This document shows positions 34,095 through 48,233 of a stretch of DNA of 64,000 nt, in pieces. The notes beneath the pieces were generated by a model, which had not been told where the DNA came from, made no database searches, and worked only from the letters and a program-made list of their open reading frames with translations. A program made the position numbers and the translations under genes. Source of the DNA: Hyaloscypha bicolor E (taxonomy: Eukaryota; Ascomycota; Leotiomycetes; Helotiales; Hyaloscyphaceae); the NCBI RefSeq assembly GCF_002865645.1, contig NW_020194686.1, positions 248,001-312,000 on the forward strand, written 5' to 3'. How positions within the stretch are numbered: the stretch's first letter is position 1; every line of letters begins with the position of its first letter.

Positions 34095-35276
34095 TAATAT
34101 TAATATAATTTTTTATAAAAAATTATATATATAATTATAAAATTTAAAAAATGAAATATAAATAATAAAATATAAGTAATAAAATATAAGTAATGAAATA
34201 TAAGTAATAAAATATAAGTAATAAAATATAAGTAATGAAATATAAGTAATAAAATATAAGTAATAAAATATAAGTAATAAAATATAAGTAATAAAATATA
34301 AGTAAAATATAAGTAATAAAATATAAGTAATAAAATATAAGTAATAAAATATAAGTAATAAAATATAAAATACAAAATATAAAATACGAAATATAGTTAT
34401 ATAATCTTATATTTTATAAATAATTCAACTAATAAACTAGATTTTATTAGATTTAATAGTTTTAAAAATTATATATTAAAATTATAAAATTATAATTTTT
34501 ATTTCTAAATATTAATTATTTTATTAATTTTATATATATTATATAATAATATTATATATTACTAATAAAATAATATAAATTAGTTAATATTTATAAATTA
34601 AAGAAAATTTTAAATTAGTTTTAAAAGTATTTAATAATCTAAAATAAATCTAGTTTATTTTATATTAAAAAAAAACTATTTATTAATTTTATAAAAGTAT
34701 TTAATAATTTTATAAAGAAAGTATCTAGCTTTTATTAATTAATAAATTAATAAATATTTATTTAATTATTTATTTAACTTTTATTATTTTTTAAAATTAA
34801 TTTCTTTTAATCTTAAAATTACTTTCTTGAATTTTTGTTTATTTATATAATATTTAAATTTATAGAATTTTCTTTTTCTAGAATATATATTCTATATATA
34901 TATTTAAAGCTCTTTAATTATACTTCGATTTTATTATTAAATCGAGTCTTTTAAGCTTTAGATTCTTTTAGAATTATAATATTTTATTTCCTAAATTTCT
35001 TATTATAAATTATATATATATATTTATATTAAAAAGAAACTAAACTCGATTTAGAATAAATATTAATAAGAAAAAAAAAGCTAATTAAAAAATATTAATA
35101 TAATAAATTAAAACCCGATTTATATATTTAATTAAAAGCTTTTATTAAATTATATAATATATTTTTTTAAATTAATAAAATAATTATATATTATTTAGAA
35201 AATTAAATATTTTAAAAAATATAATTCTACTTTTTTTTATTTTTCTCTTTTTTTTTTTATAGAAATTCTATTTAAT
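34095..35276 (+). mobile_element. Ty1/copia 5' fragment: LTR plus leader
   Basis: The LTR (34095 to about 34571) and the following leader match, base for base apart from decay, the 5' end of the copia element that starts at 35277. The match covers the segments around 34400-34570 and 34840-35040. The LTR is longer than its relatives because it carries about 37 units of the 7-bp array (34137-34396). Similarity to the copia leader ends near 35095. It is the most decayed copy of the family here. Confidence 0.75.
34137..34396. repeat. expanded heptamer array in copia LTR
   Basis: Units of AAATATA and AGTAATA type alternate with a 7-bp period (often as a 14-bp pair) for about 260 bp. The less decayed LTRs show the ancestral unit as ATCCCGT (complement ACGGGAT). 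Confidence 0.8.
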
Positions 35277-35560
35277 TAATATTAATATAGCTATTTCTTT
35301 AGAAGTTATATATATAGTTACGAAATATAAAATATAAAATATAAGTAATAAAATATAGAATATAAGATATAGTTATATAACCTCGCGTCCTATAAATAAT
35401 TTAATTAGTAAACTAGACTTTATTAGGCTTAATAGATTTAGGAATTATATATTAATATTATAATTTATAATTCCTATTTCTAAATAATAATAATTTTACT
35501 AATTTTAATATACTAGTATTTTATATTTATATAATAATATTATATATTACTAGTAAACTA
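35277..35560 (+). repeat. 5' LTR of outer copia element
   Basis: 284 bp, from TAATATTAATATAGCT to ACTAGTAAACTA. These ends correspond to TAGTATTAGTATAGCT...ACTAGTAAACCA in the inner copy read in the same sense. It holds 8-9 heptamer units at about 35321-35380. Confidence 0.8.
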
Positions 35561-37317
35561 ATATTAATTAGTATATATTTAGATTAGAATAAAACCTGTT
35601 TTATATATATAGATTAGAAAAGATTTTAGATTAGTTTTAAAAGTATTTAATAGCCTAAGATAAATCTAGTCTATTCTATATTAAAGAAGAAAACTAATTT
35701 CTTTTAATTCTGAAATTACTTTTTTAAAAACTATCTTTTTTATTTATATAATACTTATATTTATAAAATCTTTTTTCCGGAATATATATTTTATATATAT
35801 TCTTAAAGCTCTTTAATTATAACCTTTAATTTTTCTATTAAATTAAATTCTTTAAATTCTAAATTCTCTCGAAATTATAATATTTTATTTTCTAAATTTC
35901 TTATTATAGATGAAATATTTATTTTAATACTTTTAATATATCTAGTATTAAAATCTAAAATCTAATATCTTTATTAAATATCTAGATATCTAAATATTTA
36001 GATATCTTTATTACTAATACTATTAAATTCTTTTTATAAACCTATTATAAACCATTTTATTTTTAAACTTCTTTTATTATAAATTATATATTAGAAAGAA
36101 CCTGAACTCGATTTAATATAAATACTAATAAGAAAAAAGAACTAATTAAAAACTAGAAAAACGGTATTAATTTAGTAATTATAATAAAGAATAATTTTTA
36201 GAAATATTTAATTACTAAAATATATTAATATATCTTATATAAAAAGAATAATAATAATTTATAGAATCTTTTTTAGAATAATTTTAAAAGCTTTAATACT
36301 ATAGTATTTAGTTAAATTAATTATATATTATTATAAAATCTTTAAGCTTAATTTTAGTATAATAGTATTTATATTAAATAGAATTATAAGAGCCTTATTA
36401 TTATATAATTCCTTATTAATTTTATTTAAGAAAAAATAAAGAGTATATAAAACGAAGCTAATATTATTAATAATAGTCTAATTAGATTAGATCTTTTTTA
36501 GAGATCTCTTATATTAGTTTATTTTATTTTAGATAAAACTAAATATAAAAGAATTAAATATTCTTAATTAAGAAATTAAATTATTTATTTACTTTTTCTA
36601 AATTAAGGCTATTTATTATTTCTATTTCTATTACTATTATTATTATTACTAAATCCGAACTTCTATTAGTTAGTATTTATTATTATAGCTAAAAAGCTTA
36701 TTAGAAAAATAATAAAAATATATTCTAAAATATAGAAATATAATAAAACTAATAATAGTTTTAATTATAAATTTATTATTTTTCTTAATATTTACTAATA
36801 TATAAAGCTTTTAGAAAAGATACTAATAAGAGCTTTTTTTATTATATTAAAGAAACTAGTATAAGACTATTTCTATAATAACTAGCTCTCGAATTATATA
36901 TATAAAAAGACTTATATAAATATTTATAGTTTTTTTAAAGGCTCTAGTTTCTATTATTAAACTTTAGATAAATAAAATATTATTATTTTAGTAATTATAA
37001 TAATAAAAAACCCTAAAAAAACAATATTCGAGCTTATTTAAATACTAATTAATAACTTATATAAATTACAATATAGCCTTATTTCTATTTTATAAAATAC
37101 TAAATTCTTATATAATAAGATTATTATTTCTTATTAAGGCTTATTAGTATACTAGTATATAGTTTCGGATTTTTCTAATAAACTTAATTAGTTTATTACT
37201 ATTTATAAAAAAAAGTAATAAATTAATATTAAAACCTATTTTACTAATTAATAATATTATTCTTAAAATTCTATAAACTATTATTTACTCAGAAATTATT
37301 AATATAAATCTAGCTAT

Positions 37318-37629
37318 TGGTTTACTAGTAATATATAGTACCGTTATATAGGTATAGAAGTACTATTTGCATATAGTTAGTAAAGTTATTATTCAGAAAT
37401 AAGAATTATAGTATTATAATATTAATATGCGATTCCTAAATCTGCTAAGCCTAAAGGGGTCTAGTTTACTAGTCGAGTTACTAATAGGACGCGAGGTTAT
37501 ATAATTATATCCCGTATCCCATATCCCGTATCCTATATCCCGTTACCTATATCTTATTATTTATGTTCCGTATCCCGTATCCCGTAACTATATATGTGAA
37601 CTCCCAAAAGAATAGCTATACTAATACTA
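37318..37629 (-). repeat. 3' LTR of inner copia element
   Basis: 312 bp, TGGTTTACTAG...CTAATACTA on the plus strand. It holds about 12 units of the 7-bp array ATCCCGT at about 37505-37590, with many C residues kept. The end reads TA where a CA would be expected, which fits C-to-T decay. Confidence 0.88.
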
Positions 37630-37959
37630 GAAACTCTCTAAAAAACGCGAAAAATAGTATCTCTCTCTAATTACATACAAATTCCCTAATCCGGCCTAGT
37701 ACCAAATTCCCAAACGCTCTATATATTCATATTACTTCTAAGGGTTTTAGTTATATACTAAAGGCTATGGCCTTTTATATATGACTTCTACTCCTATAAT
37801 ATTCTTTTATTCCATATATTTATTTTCTGTCCTATTTATACTCGACCTATTCCTCTATATCCAATTATATAGTATTCGTATTAATTAGGCGCTTAAGAGT
37901 ATTTATTAGCTTTGATTTCATTATGAAATTAGCAGGATTTAATTTTCCCTTAATCTATT

Positions 37960-39450
37960 TAACTTCTATAATCTCTCGTTATTTATATACCTGGCAGAGG
38001 CATATTATATTAATTATTAGATGCTTTTTACGAGTAGTTCCTAATTTAATAAGGCATTCGTATAATAACTTCGAATCCGTATAAACTACTAGTAGTAGTT
38101 CTATTTCTAGTACTCTATTAATTATAGATTTGACTAAAGCGCCTATATTAAAACCATAAGTTATATTATAAAGTTCCGAAGCTAGGATACTTCTAGTAAC
38201 TTTCTTGTACTTAGTAAAGAACTAGTAAATAATATTAGTATATCTAGTTCTATTTACTAGAACCAGAATATATCTAATTTAGAAAAAGAAATCTCTATTA
38301 TTTATAAATAAAGCATCTATAAAAACGATTAAATATAAGGATTTCTTTACTAGCTTTATAAATCTTAGTTCTCTGGCAGTATTCTTAATTTACTATTAAA
38401 TGCACTTATTAAGTACCTTTATATTAGTTTCCGAGAATTTAATAGCTTAAGTAGTAATTAATAGGTTATATAAAGCTTCTAGTTAATAGATTAATATAAT
38501 ATATATTTCTTTAGTATATTAGGTAATATATTAGTCCTTAATAAAAAGATCTTAATAAATAGTGCCCCTATTACTTATAGTAATAATATTCTTTATAGAA
38601 ATAGTTCGGAGGTTTTTATACTAGTATTCCTATATAAAAGTAATTCTAGTAGTATTCATATAAATAATACCTCTATTAAACTTGAGATTATAATTAATAG
38701 TAAGGCATTTATATTCCTTAGCTAAGAACTTAGCCTTATAAAGTTTTAGTTACTTTACCTTTATAAAATTATTAGTTCTAATAAATAAAGTATTATTAGT
38801 TTAAAGGCTAATAATTCCGAAGAATTACTTGTTATAGAGAAGGCAAGGGTTATAAGTTAACTATTTTATAGAAAGCTTATTAATATAGTAGGAATAGTAA
38901 GTCTTAAACTAGTAGTTCCTAGTTTCTAGTATATTATATAGTGGTTTTATAACCTTTAGAACCGAATTATTATTTAGATTTAGCTCTCTAGTAAGCTTAT
39001 AAGATAGGTTAATATAAAAATTATAGTTAAGTAAGGTTATTAATTAGATATAAACTTATAAGATATTATATAAATATAGTTTTATAGTATCTATTATTAT
39101 AGTAGTAATACTAAGAATAATTCTCTGGCTAATATATTAAATAGTAAGTAATTATATTAATACTATATATTTCTTACTATTATTATAAGCTTGAATAATT
39201 AGTCTCGACTTCTTAAACTCTCTTTCTATATTCTTATTCTTAATCTTATTAATAAACCGGAAATTAAAAATACGTATTTTCTTTAGTATCTGAGATCTAG
39301 AAATAATCTTAAATATATTCTTTTCTAGGAAGCCGGCAACTTTAATTTAGTAGGAGTTCTTATATAAGTTATTATCCTATAGAAATACTATAATATCCGG
39401 GTTCTTATAAGGGCGTCCTTTACTATACTTTAGTGAAATAGCGGGAATAA
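37960..39450 (-). pseudogene. copia reverse transcriptase and RNase H, broken
   Basis: Minus-strand conceptual translation near 39,280-39,160 gives RIFNFRFINKIKNKN and KKSRLIIQAYNNS, the fungal copia RT pattern. Near 38,340-38,060 it gives TRSILASELYNITYGFNIGA and VYTDSKLLYECLIKLGTT, the copia RNase H pattern with its catalytic TDS. Stops are frequent between them. Confidence 0.8.
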
Positions 39451-40400
39451 TAGAAGAAATCATGCCTATATTATCTTTAGTATTACTATAAAGTTCGGGA
39501 ATAGGTTTAAGTTCGGGGCCATTAGTAATAACCTTAATATTCCCTATATAAAAGGGCTTTATAGAGGTTAAATAAAAGGTAATATTACTATATAATAAAG
39601 CTAGTATATAGTTCTCCCTATTAATAGCTACTAGCTTATATAGTTTATCCTAATTACTAGGTTAACTAGTATTTCCTTTATACTATACGAGAATATCCGA
39701 ATTTAAGGGAAGTTTATAAATATTAGTAGTACTAGGACTATTTCGGGTATTTAGGGTATTTATAATCTGGTATCTAGCTTAAAGCTTCTAAATTTCTACT
39801 ATTACTTTCTTAAGTACTACTAATTACTATAATATAATTAGTAATAGGGTATTATATTCGGTTATTTGAGGTAAAGTACTATAAACTAAGAGAATTAGAA
39901 TAATGCTATTAGGTCTAGCGGAATTATTAATAGCCTTAAAAGCTATTTGGAATGCAATATCCTTATTAATTCTATTAATTTTGGTTATAATAATAAGGTA
40001 AGTATATTAAATCGGGCTATAGTAGTATTCTATAATTCCGACGGAATTATAAGCTTTTATAGAGACGATTTTAATCTTGGTTCCTATAGTATTTATAAGC
40101 TAAATAAACTCTTTACTAGTAAACTACTTTCTAGTATTTACTATAATCTAATTAGGAGAGCCTAAATAGGTATTAATCTAATACTACTTTAGGGTATCCC
40201 AAATATATAATATACTAATATTTTAAAGCTATTAGCTAGCTTAATATTAAGTGCCTTTATTAATAATATAAAATATAGGCTTACTAGAAATATAGAAAAT
40301 AATAATAATAATAAAGTAATTAAAGCTAATATTATTTCTTAGGTTAAACTTGAATTATTCTAGTAATTATTCAAATTTCTGGTATTACTTATAGTACTTT

Positions 40401-40698
40401 TATAATGTGTATAGGGTCGCACGTGACTTAAGGGCATATAACGAACCTCGGATATTGCGGGTATTAATTAGGGAGTTCGGTAGCTCTTTAATATCCCAAC
40501 CAACTACTATTTATATTATATGTATTAGGCTTATAAATCACTAATTATATATATACTATTAGGGCCTCTTATTTAGAGGGGGCTTCCCTGGATCTTATAG
40601 GAGAGACAGAGATTAGTTCTATACTAAATTTAATATTATAGTTTTATAATATACTAATTCATTCTATTATCTTATTACTTACTAATAAATACCTTATA
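40401..40698 (+). repeat. 5' LTR of gypsy A
   Basis: 298 bp, TATAATGTGTATAGGG...ATACCTTATA. It is aligned end to end with 47931-48228 and differs mainly at C/T and G/A positions. It retains islands such as GGGTCGCACGTGAC. Confidence 0.9.
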
Positions 40699-43084
40699 AG
40701 CTAATCTCTTTACCCTCAAAGAAGGTAGTTTAATAAGTAATTATATCTCGAAATCTGCAAAATATATAACCCCTTACTAAAGCTATTCCTATAGAAGAAG
40801 TTAACCAGATTAACCCTAATATAGGTAATAGTAAAGGCTCGTCTAATACTTTTAATAGGGCCCTTTAGGAGCCTCCGAGAGCCAGTAATAATAACGGAAA
40901 TAATCCCAGTAATAATTAAGATACCGAGATTAATACCCGAATTACTGCCGCCCAAACTACGGAACAGGGCTTATATACTAAAGTTAAAGTACTCTAATAA
41001 AAGCAAGAATTAGTAAATGTAATTAACTAGTATATCCTATAATTAGAGTAATATAAGGATATTTTTAGGAATACCTTATGGTTTACTATATTTTATAGAA
41101 ACTCTATTTATAAGTTTACTCTCTCTTTTTCGGTAATTCCTATTAGGGAACTTCCTGAAATAGGATTAGAACCTATCTCCTTTCCTAATATAATAAGCTT
41201 TAAAAGTAATCTCAATACTATTTATTAGGAGCTATTATATAATATCCTAAAGATATATTTGGACCGAGAGAAGCTTTTTAAGGTCCGGATACCTAACTTA
41301 TATTATAGAAAGTCCCTTAAGAAATAGAGAATATTTATATCTTTCTAAAAGGCAGTTTTTAGGACCTAGCCTTAAACTTATAATAGATACTCTTCTAGAG
41401 TTAACTTTACTATAAGTACCCTTAGGGACAAACCTTATAATACTTGAGAGGCTATAATAAAGTAAAGCCTATTATTATATAAGATTTATTAGAAGTAATT
41501 TAAGGCCTACTTGGCTAATATATTCTAAGTACCTCAAACCCATTAATAAGATACCTTTAAAGAACTCCGAGATCTTTATTAGAAAAATAGTAAGATAGTT
41601 ACCGAGTTATATACTCGGATAATTAGTCTCGAAGTTAACCAGGACCTATATCCTAAGAGAGACCGGATCTAGACTCTCGATACTACTTTATCTAACTATA
41701 AGACTTATTAGATACTTATATTTATTCTCTCAGAAAATAAGGTAATATCTATTTCCGAATAGCTTAAGAAAGCTCAGAAAGCAGAATATACTACTTACCC
41801 CAAATTAAGGAAAGCAAAGGCGGGAAAGTCTAGTAAGAGTAATTCTATTCCTAAGAACTCTAACTTAGTAAATTCTAATTCATAAGGCTATTAAAAAAGG
41901 AAGAATAAGTTCCGAAAATTATATAAGAAATCCTCAGGTAGTATTTTGGCCCCTTTAAGGCCTTAATAAAGTACTAGTTCTATTTTAGGTATAATTTATT
42001 AGACTTATAGATAGAAAGAATACTTTTTAGAAAGTATAAAGTATTCCAAGTATACTAAATAGGCTTAGTAGAACCCTAATAAGACTAAAACCATAAAAGA
42101 GTTAAAGTATTTATAGAAGTAAGTTAATACTATTATTATAGAGAAATACTTTAGAGAAGATTTTTCTAAGAAATAGGGAAAAAGAAAAACCAAATCTTAA
42201 ATATTAATAATTTTAGCTATAATAAAAAAGGCATATTACTTTATATAACTATTTAAATAAGATTAATATAGCTAGAAGTAAATGCCTTAGAGATATATAG
42301 TAGATTTGGTAATACCGGATTAGACTATAACTTCTTTAATAATAATTAGGCTTAAAGCCGGGGCTTTACTATCTTAGCTAAATATAACTAAGAGTTTATA
42401 ACCTTTTATAGAAATAGATTTAAGATCTATTAAGCCTATAATCTTAAGGTATTTATTATAGATAATTATAGTAAGATGCATTTTTTCAAGCTCTGGTTCT
42501 ATAGATATAAGAATATTAGCTCTTATAGCCTCGTCTTTAGTATAGAATTTTATAAAGTAACTCTTATATAATATATAAACTATATTAAGAAATAATAGAT
42601 ATATATATTTATATAGCCTAATAATATTAAGATCCTAATACTAAAAGAATTTAGTAAGAAGCTTAACTAGTACCCTGAGCTAGTACCTCAAGTCTTATTC
42701 TTGACTAAAGGCAAATATAACTGTCCTAGATAATAGGCTTTATATATTTATAATAGTTATTAGGTCTCTACTTTATTATATAGTTCTAGTAATACTAAAT
42801 AGGAGTTTTTAATATAGTAAATTAATACTTTCCGGAAAGGGGCTTTAGAGATACCTATCTATTTCCGGAATAATAAATACAAAGACTTCTTAGAGGTTTT
42901 TAATCCTAATAAAGCTTTAGAACTTCCTAATCTTAGTAGTATTAAATACTCTATTAATATAAATAATATAGTCCTATATAGGCCTTTATATAATTTATTA
43001 GAGATCTAACTAGAAGTATTATATCTATATTTACAGGATATACTTTATAAATATTAGATAAGGCCTAGTAAAAGCCTAGTAAGA

Positions 43085-45700
43085 GTACTTATTCTTTTTA
43101 TTTCCAAGAAAAATAGAGGACTATACTTTTATATTAATTATTATAGACTTAACCAAGTTATAATTAAGAATCGGTATCTGCTTCCTCTTATTAATAAGAC
43201 CCTTAACCGGCTTCAAGAAGCTAAGATCTTTATAAAGCTAGATCTTAAGAATATATATTATTAGGTAAGAATTTATAAAAAATACGAGTAGAAGATGGCT
43301 TTTAGGACCTACTATAGCTATTTTAAATATCTTATAATATTTTTTAGGCTAGCTAATATACTAGTTATATTTCAAGTATATATTAATACTATACTTATAG
43401 GATTCCTGAATTATTTTATAGTTATTTATTTGAATAATATCCTTATTTACTCCCGAAATAAGAATAAATACTATAATTATATTTACTAGATACTTACTAG
43501 ACTATATAAAAATAACCTGTTTTATAAACTTAGTAAATACAAGTTTAATATTAAAGAAATCGAATTTTTGGGCTTTCTTATTAGAATAGAAAGTATTTAT
43601 ACGGATCCTAAACGGGTCTATAGTATTATTAAATAGCCAGAACCAGAATTATTCTATAATATTCAAATATTTCTTGGATTTACTAATTTCTACTATAGGT
43701 TTATTTACTATTACTTTCAGGTAACTATAGGCTTAATAGACCTTTTAAAAGAAATAGAAAAGGGCCGGAAATCCGGTCTCTTTATATAGATAGATAAAGC
43801 GGCTAAAAGCTTTAAGACTTTGAAAAAAGCTTTTACTATAATACCTATTCTAGTCTATTTCGACCTTTCTAAGAAGATTTATATTAAAACTAATATATCG
43901 AAATTTGTAATTACTAGTACTATTTTATAATAAGTTAATTCTAGTAATAGCCCAAAAAAATACTAGTATCTAGTAGTATTCTGGTTCCGGAAACTCTCCG
44001 GAGCCAAATATAACTATAATACCTATAATAGGGAACTACTTGTAATTATTAAAGCCTTTAAGTATTAGTACTATTACCTTAAAGGGTCCAGGTTTATAAT
44101 CGAGGTTATTATAGACTATAATAATCTCTAATACTTTATAGAAATAAAGTATCTAGAAAGCCATTAAATATATTAGGTAATATATCTTATAATATATGAT
44201 TTTAATATTATTTACTATAGAAGTACCTCAAATCTAGTAAATAGACCTAATAGAAAACCTAATTATAAAGAAGATCTTATTAATATAACTTGGCTTCCGA
44301 CTTTTTAGAACAAGTTAAAGAAAGCTTTTATAATTATAATTTAGAGATTCTTATAAATATCTAAAAAGTCTCTTTTTTAGAATAAGTATTATTTAATACT
44401 TGCTATATTTATAATAGCTAAAAAGAAATATTTATTATAAGATAAGTAGATAAATTATCTTATAGATTCCTTAACTATAAAATTAGTTAAGAAGTAAGAT
44501 ATAAGGAAATACCTTAAAGGCTCTATTATTATAGCTAAAGTAATAGGAATATCTATAATTATATTATTTAATAAAACTAAAGACTTTTCGGTCTCTCGAG
44601 TTTTTGAATTAGATAGTTATAAATACCTAATTCCCTATATATAGATATATACGGCTACTAAAAGAGCTATAATACTAGCCCCTTTATTTAAATCCCTTCT
44701 AGATATTATCCAGATAGCTCAGAGAAATAATTCTTAATATTAGAATATTATAAAATAGAGGCTTAGTAAGAAAAATACTAAAAGAAAAGAAATCTAGAAA
44801 AATAATTCGGGCCTATTTAGGTACTATTTAAGAATTATTATATCTAATAATCCCGCTTTATATTAAGAAGTTATAAAGCTTTATTATAATAACCTAATAG
44901 CTAAATACTATAGAATAAAGAAGATTTTCGAGCTTTTTAGAAGGTCCTAATATTAGGAGAATATAAAAAGAGATATTTATAATTATTATTAAAAATATAA
45001 TATTTACTAGAGAGTTAAGGCAAAGAAGCATTTGCTATATAGTTTATTTAGTAGTTTACTATAGCCTAAGAGATCCTGAAATAAGATTTCTATAGATTTT
45101 ATTATAGGTTTACCGCTATATAAGAACCTAATAAAAGGTCCTAATTTTAATATAATTCTTATAATTATTAACTAGTATTCTAAAATAGTAAGATATATTA
45201 TATACTATAAGACTATTAACTCTCTAAAGCTTACTAAAATTATATAAGAATATATTTTCTTAATCTTTAGCTTCTCTAATAGAATTATTTCTAACCGAGA
45301 AATAGTATTTACTAGCTAGTTCTAGTCTGCTTTCTGCTTTTACTTAATATATAAATAGTATTTAAGTATAGCTTATTATCCTTAGATAAATAGTTAAATA
45401 GAAAGATAGAACTAGGCCCTAAAATACTACCTAAGATATTATTATAATACCTAAAAGAATAACTAGTTTAAAAAGTTATCTTTTACGGAATTTATATATA
45501 ATAACTTAAAATATTAGGTTTTATAGAATATACCTTTCTATATATATTACGAATATTATTCTTAATTTCTATAAAATCCTAAAAATAGGATTATAAAAGA
45601 GGTACTAGCTATATATAAAAGGCTAGAAACCCTTAAAGCAAAGTAAAGAAAGCTTAAGAATTTATAGTATTATATATAAAATAACCGGAAAACCTATTAT
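43085..45700 (+). pseudogene. gypsy A pol: RT, RNase H, integrase, broken
   Basis: RT is at about 43,085-43,640 (RGLYFYINYYRLNQV, MAFRTYYSYFKYLI, then FIVIYLNNILIYS). The box that should read YLDD reads YLNN, so both catalytic Asp codons have become Asn. RNase H is at about 43,760-44,270 (FDLSKKIYIKTNISKFVI, FRKLSGAKYNYNTYNRELL). The TDAS-like acid is also lost (TNIS). Integrase is at about 44,850-45,560 (KAKKHLLYSLFSSLL, KISIDFIIGLPLYKN, REIVFTS). A 65-codon open piece survives at 43,295-43,489. All changes are of the C-to-T or G-to-A type. Confidence 0.88.
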
Positions 45701-46099
45701 AATAAGTACTAGTTAGCTAAATATTACTTTAAAAAAGCCTAGGTAATACTATTAATAAGAAATATTAAACTTAAAATAGGAAAGCTTAAGCCAAAATTTA
45801 TAAGTCTATTTAGGATTCTTAAATATATTAGTAATTTGGTATATAAGTTAGAACTACTAAGTATATATAATTATTTATATTTAACTTTTTATATTTCCCT
45901 TTTTAAAAAGTATATAGTAAAAAAGAATTAGAAGCTATACTTATATCTTTCCGGAAAATTTCTAGAATTAATAAATAATAATAAAAAATAAAAATAGGAA
46001 ATAGAAGCTATTATTAATTACTAATAAAATAATAGAAATAAGAAGTAATAATATTTAATTAAATAGAAAGCCTGGCCTAAAAATTATAATATCTAGTTA

Positions 46100-47930
46100 T
46101 TTACTTTCCCTAATCTTGAAAATTCCAAGAAACTTCTGAAATTATATAACCAAAACTATAGCTTGGAATCTAAAATTATCTTTTAATAATCTTTTAAGAT
46201 TAAAAAGAATTCTAGACTATTAAAAAAAAGACTATTTAAAAGAAAAAGAGGACTTAGATAGCTAAGAAAAGGCCCGGAATAATAATAAAGATACTCTTTT
46301 CCTAGGTTTTTTTATTTATAAAGGTTTTCTAGGATTTTATTAAGGCTTATAAGAATTATATTTAAATTATTAGAAAAAGGATTTAGGATTAAAAAAGATT
46401 TATTATAGATAGACTAATTATAGGTATCTCAAATAAATAAACTCTAATTCCTATAAATTCCTAATTCCCAAAATAAAAATACTAAATACTAGTCTTATTT
46501 AGGATTTAGTAAAGAATTAGCTAATACTTTCCGGAATCCGCTTATTTCTTAATAGAATATAGTTATACTATAATAATATTAGTATTAAGGATATTAAGAG
46601 AAATAAGTAAGGAACTTATAACTACTATATATATCTTATAGAAGGCCTAAACTTCTAAAATCAGGTCCTGAATAGCTATAAGTATTATATTATTAGTACT
46701 TAAAATACTAGTAATAGACTATTTAATAATCTTAGTAATAAGCTTAGTAATAAGGTTAATATCTTAAAAATAGATATTATAGTATTTCTTTAAGGAATTA
46801 GTAAATACCTAAATATATTAGAAAAAACTTATCTTTAGAATACTAACCCAAATAGTATTATTATCTGCCTTATTAAGATAAGAAGAAGAATTCCAAAGCT
46901 TATTAGTATTCTTTTAGTTTTTAAAAACCTAATTAATAGTATTATTCTTATTAGTATAATACTATTTAGGATATATTTTAAGAAATTTCTTAAAAATTAT
47001 AATAGTATCTTTTTAGAACTAATAAGCCTCTAATAAGTAATAAGGAATCTGAAATTATATTAGCTTTAATAGATATTAAAACTAAAGAACTTACTAATAT
47101 ATAAGACTTAGAACCTTTATTATAATAATTATAATTCTTCTTACTAGATATTATAGTATATAAGGTAAAGGAATTAATAAGTAAATACTTGAAATATTTC
47201 AAGTATTTGCCAGTAATAGGAAAGAAGGCTATAAGATTACCTTTATACTTATTATTACGGGAATAGATAATAAAGCCAGAAGAAGATATTATGGAATTAA
47301 TTAAAAATAATTAAAGAAGACTTAGAGAAGAGTAGAAGAAGAGGCTAGAAGATAATAATAGAAAAAGTTATATATATAATTATTAGAAAAGAAGAGAGTA
47401 TATAGTAATATAAAGAGGTTCTTTTATAGAGATAGAGAATTACCTAGATTAACTACTAGTTTTTATACTAGTCCTAATCAGAAACTAGTATAACCAATTA
47501 ATATATGCTTCCAGGAGCCTATAAATAATCTCTAGGACCTCAGAAATATTTATATAGATTTCTTATATAAATATTTATTAAATACTTTCTATAAGCTATT
47601 TAGATTATTCTAATATAAGATCTAATAGGTAGTATTAGTTTTATAGGATAGTACCTTAGTACTTTGGATCAAGCTAATTAGAATACTCAGATCCTAAACA
47701 AAATCGCAATTACTAGCTAGCTCCTATATCTAGGGTATAATTACTCTTCCTTTTTACTTACTTAGCCCTAATCTAATTAGACGATTTTTATATCTATTAT
47801 CCAGATTATATTAGCAAAACCACCTTTTAAGATACTAGAAGTTTATATTAATTAAATAAATAAATAATTAAATATTTACCAGAATAGATTAATAGATCTT
47901 GGGGACAAGATCCTAGGAGGGAAGTATAGT
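46100..47930 (+). other. extra region between pol and 3' LTR of gypsy A
   Basis: Most gypsy elements reach their 3' LTR soon after integrase, but here about 1.8 kb follows. Sense-strand stretches look protein-like despite stops: near 47,030-47,300, ESEIILALIDIKTKELTNI, FLLDIIVYKVKELISKYLKYF and IRLPLYLLLRE. The same region occurs inverted in gypsy C (62,758-64,000), so it belongs to the family. A minus-strand frame of 70 codons (47202-46990) and its twin in gypsy C look like antisense chance. The product is not recognised; it could be a third ORF or a displaced gag-like part. Confidence 0.55.
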
Positions 47931-48228
47931 TATAATATATACAGGGTTATACGTAACTTAAGGATATATAATAAACCTCGGATATTACGGGTATTAATTA
48001 GGGAGTTCGGTAGCCCTTTAATATCCTAACTAACTACTATTTATATTATATATATTAGGCTTATAAATTACTAATTATATATATACTATCGGGGCCTCCT
48101 ATTTAAAGGGGGCTTCCCTAGACCTTATAGGAGGGATAGAAATTAGTTCTGTACTGAATTTAATACTATAGTTTTATAATATACTAATTCATTCTATTAT
48201 CTTATTACCTACTAATAAATACCTTATA
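47931..48228 (+). repeat. 3' LTR of gypsy A
   Basis: 298 bp, same ends as the 5' LTR. ACTTT follows at 48229-48233 as the target duplication. Confidence 0.9.
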
Positions 48229-48233
48229 ACTTT

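Larger units (their letters stand above)
40401..48228 (+). mobile_element. Ty3/gypsy element A, 7.8 kb, plus strand
   Basis: LTRs of 298 bp lie at 40401-40698 and 47931-48228. The element is flanked by a perfect 5-bp duplication ACTTT (40396-40400 and 48229-48233). Removing it and one target copy restores the copia sequence, as seen in the outer copy. Inside on the plus strand are a gag-like region (about 41,000-42,200), protease to integrase remains (42,300-45,700), and an extra region of about 1.9 kb before the 3' LTR. A purine-rich tract (CTAGGAGGGAAG) precedes the 3' LTR. RT, RNase H, then integrase is the Ty3/gypsy order. No intact frame remains. Confidence 0.9.

Noticed and set aside
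34100..34375. 91-codon Tyr/Ile/Leu-rich frame
   Set aside because: It is the decayed heptamer array of a copia LTR read as protein.
46990..47202. 70-codon minus-strand frame, repeated at 63502-63714
   Set aside because: It is antisense to protein-like sense codons of the gypsy family. The repetition reflects copying of the element, not a conserved gene.
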